Source: Cyclobacteriaceae bacterium (GTDB lineage Bacteria > Bacteroidota > Bacteroidia > Cytophagales > Cyclobacteriaceae). From it: a DNA stretch of 48,264 nucleotides. Of the stretch, positions 43,061 through 48,264 are shown piece by piece. Made by a program: the position numbers and the translations under genes. Location of the stretch: contig JAGQYM010000034.1 in assembly GCA_020436085.1 (NCBI GenBank), positions 1 to 48,264 on the forward strand. Reading direction: 5' to 3'. The first letter of the stretch is position 1. Each line of letters opens with the position of its first letter. The notes under the pieces are model-generated. The model did not search any database. It was given only the letters and a program-made list of their open reading frames with translations, and was not told the origin of the DNA.

Positions 43061-43900
43061 CTATTTACCTTTAAATGTATAGCTTATTCCAAGCCCGATC
43101 GTGCGATACCTGGCTTTTCGATTGCTTACATATAAACTGGAGTAACTGTCCTTATCGTATATCTGTGAAAATGAATAGTTATAATTTACCTGAGCTCCCC
43201 AGGTCTTGAAGAGCTTGTAACTCAACAAAAGACTCCCGCTTAATAGGTAGTTATTCAATCCGTCACCCGACTTGTCGTTTCTATCAACGTACTCATTGTT
43301 ATAAAAATCGAATGAATATTCACCCCTGATCTGACTTGAATAGGCCAGCAGGTAGTTAACCACACCAACTCCAACGGTCAACTTCTCCGGAACCAGTGCG
43401 TAACGCATCATTACAGGAATAGATACATAAAATATTTTGGTTTGGCCATTATTAGAACCTCCAATCAAAACGGGTTCCGGATTAGGTACGTATGACGAAG
43501 CAAAGAAAAACGAACTGGGTGGAGCTGGGGCCGGTCCTGGAATATTATAAATTGTATCCAGAATAGTAGTTGCAGTCGGGAACCCCGCGATATGCCTAGT
43601 CTCCTTTTTGTAGTGATGGAAGGAAAAACCCATCCCAAAACGAACTGAAAGCCGATCTTTCAATTGTTTTGTAACGTCAAAGCTGAGATTGAAACCGGGC
43701 TTCACCCTGAAGGTCTCGGAATACTTTAAATTAAAGGTCTGTACTGAATATCCGGTGTTGGGCGGTATTGACGAAATCGGGTCAGGTTCTGTGTTGGCGA
43801 TGAAGGAATAACTCCCCGAAAGATCTACGCTGAACTGAACCTGGCTAAAGCTTTTGACTGAACCTATCAGAATCACCAATAAAACCAATATACTTCTCAA
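43061..43900 (-). CDS. Outer-membrane beta-barrel protein
   Basis: About 279 residues when started at the TTG at 43900, which yields a clean signal peptide (RSILVLLVILIGSVKSFSQ). The frame is open back to a TTG at 43975, so the start is uncertain; no ATG fits. The mature part alternates strands with aromatic turns (VQFSVDLSGSYSFI, LSVRFGMGFSFHH, SIPVMMRYALVPEKLTVGVG) and ends YRTIGLGISYTFKGK, typical of the PorT/OmpW-like barrel group in Bacteroidota with a C-terminal aromatic-rich strand. Divergent from the membrane protein gene at 44016. Confidence 0.82.
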   Translation of the reverse strand: MRSILVLLVILIGSVKSFSQVQFSVDLSGSYSFIANTEPDPISSIPPNTGYSVQTFNLKYSETFRVKPGFNLSFDVTKQLKDRLSVRFGMGFSFHHYKKETRHIAGFPTATTILDTIYNIPGPAPAPPSSFFFASSYVPNPEPVLIGGSNNGQTKIFYVSIPVMMRYALVPEKLTVGVGVVNYLLAYSSQIRGEYSFDFYNNEYVDRNDKSGDGLNNYLLSGSLLLSYKLFKTWGAQVNYNYSFSQIYDKDSYSSLYVSNRKARYRTIGLGISYTFKGK

Positions 43901-44015
43901 AACTACAGTATCATTTGAATGCCTAGGACTTAACACTACATTAAGCCAAGCTACGAAATTCCTATCTCTCGACAAATTGGCAATTGATCTCTGTTATATT
44001 TGTCAAAATAGGGTT

Positions 44016-44474
44016 ATGATTCCAGGTATTATTACGGTGATCCTGATACTATTATCACTTCAGGTTTTCAAAAAGGTATTCCCGATTGACCCAATGTCTC
44101 CGAAGGTTTCTGTCGATGTTATGGAGTCACTAAGCGATCGTTATTCAGGTTTCTTCATTCTAGCTACATTGTCAAGTTTACCTGTGTTCCTCGGTACTCT
44201 TTTTTTAAGTTTGTGGCTATTTCAACCCTACGGGGTTAATGAGCTTGTTAGTCTGGGGATAGCGCTCGCCTGCTTCGCAATCGTCCCTAAATCCATTCTT
44301 GGTCACTATGCCGAAAAAAATGGAGGGGAATGGTTCAAGGGTTTGAAGACTTATCTTGATAACCGCTACAAGTTCAATTACTTTGTTGTACTACGAATAC
44401 TTCTTCTTATTATTCACGGCATGTCTGTCGCAGCGATCCTTACTGGGATATTTCTAACGTATTTTGATTCCTAG
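44016..44474 (+). CDS. Hypothetical membrane protein
   Basis: 152 residues from the ATG at 44016, with an N-terminal helix (PGIITVILILLSLQVF), two central helices around 50-95 (FFILATLSSLPVFLGTLFLS, NELVSLGIALACFAI) and one at the C-terminus (VVLRILLLIIHGMSVAAILT). No known family recognised; possibly a small sensor or transporter component. A longer frame starting at 43854 overlaps the divergent barrel gene and is not supported. Confidence 0.6.
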   Translation: MIPGIITVILILLSLQVFKKVFPIDPMSPKVSVDVMESLSDRYSGFFILATLSSLPVFLGTLFLSLWLFQPYGVNELVSLGIALACFAIVPKSILGHYAEKNGGEWFKGLKTYLDNRYKFNYFVVLRILLLIIHGMSVAAILTGIFLTYFDS

Positions 44475-44628
44475 TACCTAGGTTTATTGCGCAAATACTA
44501 GCTGCGATCAAAAGTCTAGCGGTCCTCACAAGCTCTTTGTTATCGTTTTGCCATCCCATTAGTATTCCACTCCCTACCCTTTTTCCAAAACCCTTTTCAG
44601 TATATGGCTTGACACAGATCACAGTCCA

Positions 44629-45321
44629 TCAAAAGGTCAAAAGCAACATAGTGTTAAAGATTACTGTTCTGTCTATAATCCGGAAATAAAAACCCTCATC
44701 TCCAAGCCCATCTGCTCGAGGCCCCTTCACATTCATTATCCTATTGAAATTAACATTACGACTCGCCTCAAAACCGAATTGCAATTTATTTACCCGGAAC
44801 ATAACTCCGACTCCGGCATTTAAACCAAGGTTGATCTTTTTTATGTCATCATTATCTCTGTAAAAAAAAATGCCCCCTTGGGAAAAACTATCATTTGAGT
44901 TCTTCAGCAAATAGTCAATTCTGGGGCCAACACTTCCTGTAAAATAAGATGCCTTACCAAGCCTCAATTTTCCTCTGAATAAATTTGTGAAAGATAAGTA
45001 GGTCCATTTATAGACATTTGAGCTCACAAGCAACGAACCTTGCGGAGCCGAAAAAAAGTCAAAATCCCCATTCTTTTGAAGGACACCGAGCGATGCATTC
45101 CAGTCCCACCTCTCGTTGCGGGCAATATCACTAGTGAATTGAAAATAATAACCTCTGTACCTTCGACTCTCAACTTTCTCATCTGGAGATGTGCTGCTTG
45201 GTTTGAATTCCCAAATCAGCTTAGTCGATGTCACCCCTGCTTTAAATCCCAAATTGAATCCATTCTGGGCATTACCTATCAGAACTAATAAAAGTGAAGT
45301 GACAGTTAGCGTATATTTCAT
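44629..45321 (-). CDS. PorT-like outer-membrane beta-barrel protein
   Basis: 230 residues with a signal peptide (KYTLTVTSLLLVLIGNAQ). The mature part starts NGFNLGFKAGVTSTKLIWEF, and has barrel strands such as GYYFQFTSDIARNERWDWNA, KASYFTGSVGPRIDYLLKNS and GVMFRVNKLQFGFEASRNVN with the final aromatic strand VIFNTMLLLTF. This matches PorT-family small barrels. Ligand or role unknown; the gene order does not help. Confidence 0.85.
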   Translation of the reverse strand: MKYTLTVTSLLLVLIGNAQNGFNLGFKAGVTSTKLIWEFKPSSTSPDEKVESRRYRGYYFQFTSDIARNERWDWNASLGVLQKNGDFDFFSAPQGSLLVSSNVYKWTYLSFTNLFRGKLRLGKASYFTGSVGPRIDYLLKNSNDSFSQGGIFFYRDNDDIKKINLGLNAGVGVMFRVNKLQFGFEASRNVNFNRIMNVKGPRADGLGDEGFYFRIIDRTVIFNTMLLLTF

Positions 45322-45351
45322 ATTGACGATTTCAATTGCTGAAGACGAAGC

Positions 45352-46488
45352 TCATTTACCCCCCACCGGCCTAAACTTCTGAATCCGTTTCCCTGGCCTC
45401 ACCTCCGCTGTATACAAATTCCCTTTTGAATCCATGGCTACGTTGTGCACCCATCCAAACTGACCTGCGTTTCTTCCGCCATGACCAAATGATCCCTTCA
45501 CTTCCAAACTGGAGCGCTGGAGAACCCAGACTTTCATGTTCATTCCGTCTGCCACATAAACGTATGTCTGAGCGGGGTCTGGTGAGAGTTCGAGATCCCA
45601 CACAGAACCAAAGTCGAGCGTTTGCTTTGATAAAAATGCCTCCCTTACAAATGTGCCATCCTTCTGAAACACCTGTATCCTGTTTTCCCTACGATCTGCA
45701 ACGTAGACCAGATTATCATTTGAAATGCGCACTGCGTGTACAGGGCCCCTGAAAGTCTTAACCGGTGGATCACTGGGGTTGTATACTGGTGGTTCCTCAT
45801 CATTGGGTGCTTCACCATAGGCACCCCAATGTCGTTTGTACTTCCCTGTGGTGGCATCAAAGACAATAATTCGTCTGTTGGCGTATCCATCAGCTATGTA
45901 TACTTCGTTTGCCTCGGTATCTACGGTGATATCAGCAGGAGCACCTAATAGTAAAGTATCATTGCTACCATTTGTTTTACCCAGTTCTCCGATTTGCAAC
46001 AACAGCTTGCCGCTAGTTGAATATTTCATCACGACATGGTCATTGAATGATCCACCTACCCAAACGTTATTGTCTTTGTCCACATAGATTCCGTGTTCTG
46101 TTGTGATCCAGCGTTTGGTTGAGTCGGGATTGCCCCAGGCCTGCACTACATTTCCATTGGGGTCGAACTCGATAATTGATGGTGCGGGGGCACAGCATTC
46201 TGCCTTTGGTGGATTTTGGGTGGCTCCTGTTTCTCGTTCGTCTAATGTGGCGGGTCGTTGGATAATCCAAATGTGGTCGTTGGCATCGGTAGCGATGCCG
46301 GCCACTTCGCCAAGTATCCAACTGTTGGGTAACTCATTTGGCCAGGAAGGGTCTACTGTAAAGTTGGTTGGGGTTTGGTTTGTATAAGTCTCGCCTTGGG
46401 TGTTGTTGTTTTTTGAACTTTCGGAGCAAGAGGCAAAGGCAATTGCCGCTGTGGCGAGTAGGAATCTGGAAAGTGTATTTGAAGGCAT
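45352..46488 (-). CDS. NHL-repeat lipoprotein
   Basis: 378 residues from the ATG at 46488; the upstream frame to 46518 overlaps the next gene. The lipobox is IAFASC (Cys at residue 21), then a Ser/Asn-rich spacer. NHL-type propeller blades follow: IATDANDHIWIIQRPATLDE, IEFDPNGNVVQAWGNPD, IYVDKDNNVWVGGSFNDHVV, ITVDTEANEVYIADGYANRR and VAMDSKGNLYTAEVRPGKRI. The closing repeat pairs resemble peptidyl-alpha-hydroxyglycine lyase-type propellers, but the metal-site residues cannot be confirmed. It starts 4 bp after the end of the membrane protein gene at 46493, so it may be co-transcribed with it. Confidence 0.85.
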   Translation of the reverse strand: MPSNTLSRFLLATAAIAFASCSESSKNNNTQGETYTNQTPTNFTVDPSWPNELPNSWILGEVAGIATDANDHIWIIQRPATLDERETGATQNPPKAECCAPAPSIIEFDPNGNVVQAWGNPDSTKRWITTEHGIYVDKDNNVWVGGSFNDHVVMKYSTSGKLLLQIGELGKTNGSNDTLLLGAPADITVDTEANEVYIADGYANRRIIVFDATTGKYKRHWGAYGEAPNDEEPPVYNPSDPPVKTFRGPVHAVRISNDNLVYVADRRENRIQVFQKDGTFVREAFLSKQTLDFGSVWDLELSPDPAQTYVYVADGMNMKVWVLQRSSLEVKGSFGHGGRNAGQFGWVHNVAMDSKGNLYTAEVRPGKRIQKFRPVGGK

Positions 46489-46492
46489 TTCG

Positions 46493-47020
46493 CTACGTTC
46501 GACTTTTATCACTTGCAATCAAGTTAGACAATTCCAATTTGACTAAATGAGCCATTTTTGAAACCCCTCTCCTTATTTGTGTGATCTGCTGAACACAGAT
46601 TATTAACCCAACTATAAAAAAGATGATTACTGGATACCAGTTGGTCTCACTTCCAGTAGAAGAAAAAAAGGCTACCAAAACAATCACGACCAAAGACATC
46701 AGAGGAGGTATTATTGCCCGCTGCCGAGGTTCAATCTTACACTCTACTACTATCCCGTTGTCAGACGGAACTATATTACCAACTGTCTGAGCAAAATGAT
46801 CTGAATCAAGATTGAACTGTAAAAATTTTTGCCTCAAAGTGAACTCAAAGTCCAGACTATTTATCTGTCCCTCATATTTTTGCTGACTGCCGCGATTTGG
46901 GTTAAACATTCGAGAGTCAATCACAATTTCCTTAAGCCTGCCCACAAAATCCTCAGATGACATCTTCGCGCTAAGGCTAAAATGATCAACAAGGCCAAGA
47001 GCTTTAAGCAGTTTTTCCAT
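46493..47020 (-). CDS. Hypothetical protein with two membrane helices
   Basis: 175 residues. A soluble, mixed alpha/beta N-terminal part (KMSSEDFVGRLKEIVIDSRM, YEGQINSLDFEFTLRQKF) is followed by two membrane helices near 107-124 and 130-145 and a short cytoplasmic tail (AHLVKLELSNLIASDKSRT). No family recognised. It is 40 bp downstream of the DUF262-HNH gene and 4 bp upstream of the NHL lipoprotein gene. Confidence 0.65.
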   Translation of the reverse strand: MEKLLKALGLVDHFSLSAKMSSEDFVGRLKEIVIDSRMFNPNRGSQQKYEGQINSLDFEFTLRQKFLQFNLDSDHFAQTVGNIVPSDNGIVVECKIEPRQRAIIPPLMSLVVIVLVAFFSSTGSETNWYPVIIFFIVGLIICVQQITQIRRGVSKMAHLVKLELSNLIASDKSRT

Positions 47021-47060
47021 TTCAAAGTTAGAGGCTACCGAAAGTATTAGTTCCCCCTAT

Positions 47061-48264
47061 CTAATTTTTAATTGACTGATTGCAGAATGGATGCGTTAGT
47101 TGACAATTTTCAGCATTGCCTTTTCCATTTTCTCTCTGCCTAACTATATGGTCGTAGGAAATTGATTTTTCCGGATCAAGGTATCCGCTACAAATTGGAC
47201 ATTTTATAGCCGATTCAAGTGCTTTATCTAAAAATGTCTTACTCTTGGCGTCATCATCGAATTCAGATCCTGTACTAATATGATCACCAACAACTATTTT
47301 ACCCTCCAGTTCGGTTATTTCTACAATTTTGGAATCCATTACGTCAACTCCCTTGCTAATTAACTTCACAAGCTCATCAATCAATTTTGCATATATCATG
47401 TTTCTTTTTCTTGACAAATGCTTTTGTAAAATTGTTGCGATCAAATCTTTACGTGACACAAGGATTTTCTCCAACTTCTCTCTTGCTTTTGTAAATTTTA
47501 CAAAAAAGTTCGAGTCATTGTTAGCCAGTTTTTGCGCAATAAGAGTCGCTATCCCTAAGAACATGGACCTGGAATGCCTTCCGGAGGGACCATAAAAGTA
47601 AACTGCGGGATGCAGACCGAGACTCCCACCGTCATTTCCAGAAATCCGACTTATTAATTTCAAGGACTTTTTAAGGGAAGAAATCGTATCCTCACCAGTA
47701 AGATCATCAGCTTGATCCGAAACCAGCTTTGGGATACCTTTTTGATTCCTGTTGGATATTAACATTAGATCGATTAAGATTTGAATAGCATCTCTTACCC
47801 CTTTAGAACCGCCTAATGGCAAATCAAGTGTTTTAATTGGTCTCTGTAGTTCAGGTTCAAAAAGTATCTTGTGAAACTTCTTTGAGTATTCAACAATCAT
47901 AGTCTTGTTTTCGTCCTTGAAGTTAGACCAGTATTTATGTCCGGTTCCGGCCCGAATAACTGCCCTTGCAGAGATAGGAATTGGCTTATTTCTATTTTGA
48001 AGAAGCAATTCTTCAATCGGGTCAAGAGGAGTTCCTTGCGTATTAATTTTAAAGAACGAATGTTCTGCCTTATCAGCGTCTCCTTTCACCCATTGAACTT
48101 GTATTCCTCTGGAGATTATTCTGCTGATTCTCTTTCGTTCGCTGGCTTCTAAATCTTGCTGTTCATTTTGTTGTTCCAATCGTTTATAGCTGCCAATGTA
48201 CTTATCTACTAGTTTCCTGGTCTTCTCCGCTATTTTTTGTTGTTCTGACGATATGACTCTCCCA
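47061..48264 (-). CDS. DUF262-HNH nuclease-like protein, 5' end beyond window
   Basis: About 400 residues are visible and the frame is still open at 48263, so the start lies outside. A TTG at 48179 could start a 372-residue form, but the open frame upstream with SSEQQKIAEKTRKLVDKYIG argues against it. The segment EHSFFKINTQGTPLDPIEEL matches the conserved FxxINxxGxPL signature of DUF262 (GmrSD-type) proteins. The C-terminus is an HNH module with CPICSGYLDPEKSISYDHIV and NCQLTHPFCNQ, giving a Cys-cluster zinc site and the HxxxN/H catalytic pattern. DUF262-HNH proteins act in phage and foreign-DNA restriction; this role is inferred from family. Confidence 0.78.
   Translation of the reverse strand, partial: GRVISSEQQKIAEKTRKLVDKYIGSYKRLEQQNEQQDLEASERKRISRIISRGIQVQWVKGDADKAEHSFFKINTQGTPLDPIEELLLQNRNKPIPISARAVIRAGTGHKYWSNFKDENKTMIVEYSKKFHKILFEPELQRPIKTLDLPLGGSKGVRDAIQILIDLMLISNRNQKGIPKLVSDQADDLTGEDTISSLKKSLKLISRISGNDGGSLGLHPAVYFYGPSGRHSRSMFLGIATLIAQKLANNDSNFFVKFTKAREKLEKILVSRKDLIATILQKHLSRKRNMIYAKLIDELVKLISKGVDVMDSKIVEITELEGKIVVGDHISTGSEFDDDAKSKTFLDKALESAIKCPICSGYLDPEKSISYDHIVRQRENGKGNAENCQLTHPFCNQSIKN

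Noticed and set aside
43901-43975. Extended start for the outer-membrane barrel at TTG 43975
   Set aside because: The added residues are not signal-like and include charged and polar segments; the TTG at 43900 directly precedes a proper signal peptide.
44440-44622. 60-residue minus-strand frame between the membrane protein and barrel genes
   Set aside because: It overlaps the end of the plus-strand gene, has unusual composition, no domain and no start context; treated as a chance frame.

Overview
The window looks like chromosomal DNA of a Bacteroidota bacterium, most likely a Cytophagales relative. Reasons seen in the sequence: a short primary sigma factor of 288 residues, DUF4251, DUF6090, NIPSNAP and PorT-like outer-membrane proteins, large FtsX-type permeases without an ATPase next to them, many SC-type lipoprotein signals, and starts that mostly lack a Shine-Dalgarno. 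No rRNA or tRNA gene was recognised. The assignment is inference from gene families, not from a marker comparison.

Layout. 1-3455 (mostly minus strand): the 5' part of a lipoprotein, a GNAT acetyltransferase, and a probable unit of YopX-like protein, Crp-type regulator and FAD monooxygenase, then an NTF2-like protein. 3586-7304 is an AT-richer accessory pocket: a DUF6090 membrane protein, a frameshifted membrane protein gene, a secreted protein, a HEPN-domain protein with an RNase-type Rx4H motif, then two adjacent tandem-repeat arrays (16 x 22 bp and 9 x 8 bp). 7307-10785: an ECF sigma factor with its membrane partner, a small protein, a DUF4251 protein, an AhpD-like protein and a DinB-like protein. 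10901-14477: HAD phosphatase, PAS histidine kinase and rpoD. 14731-17821: a transport cluster (malonate carrier MadL/MadM, PLD-like protein, DUF819 carrier). 17894-21310: TPR histidine kinase, a stand-alone protein that looks like a decayed SecA NBD2 domain, and an SDR enzyme. 21420-29381: a VPS10/BNR propeller protein with a LolA-like partner, a zinc-ribbon protein, a small protein, an AraC regulator and an FtsX permease. 29520-38288: an SNF-type symporter, cupin, GNAT, NIPSNAP, DUF4350 protein, an exported FMN alpha-hydroxyacid dehydrogenase that carries a CxxCH heme-c motif, an NHL lipoprotein, OsmC, a membrane AraC regulator, a His-rich lipoprotein and a membrane protein. 38458-48264: a ParE-type toxin-antitoxin pair (the antitoxin is very short), a secreted DUF1579-like protein, two RibD/DHFR-like genes (one with an in-frame stop), a VWA protein, two outer-membrane barrels, an NHL lipoprotein, a membrane protein and a DUF262-HNH nuclease that runs off the right edge.

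How things fit together. Most of the window is housekeeping regulation and envelope biology: signal-transducing kinases without adjacent response regulators, exported propellers and lipoproteins, and permeases. Defence-like or selfish items are scattered: HEPN protein, TA pair, DUF262-HNH, repeat arrays, and palindromic elements that sit in three convergent intergenic gaps. The most unusual items are the SecA-derived orphan domain, the putative heme-binding FMN dehydrogenase, the 22-bp array upstream of the HEPN gene, and the malonate carrier genes without a malonate decarboxylase. No wholly new multi-gene system could be demonstrated from sequence alone.
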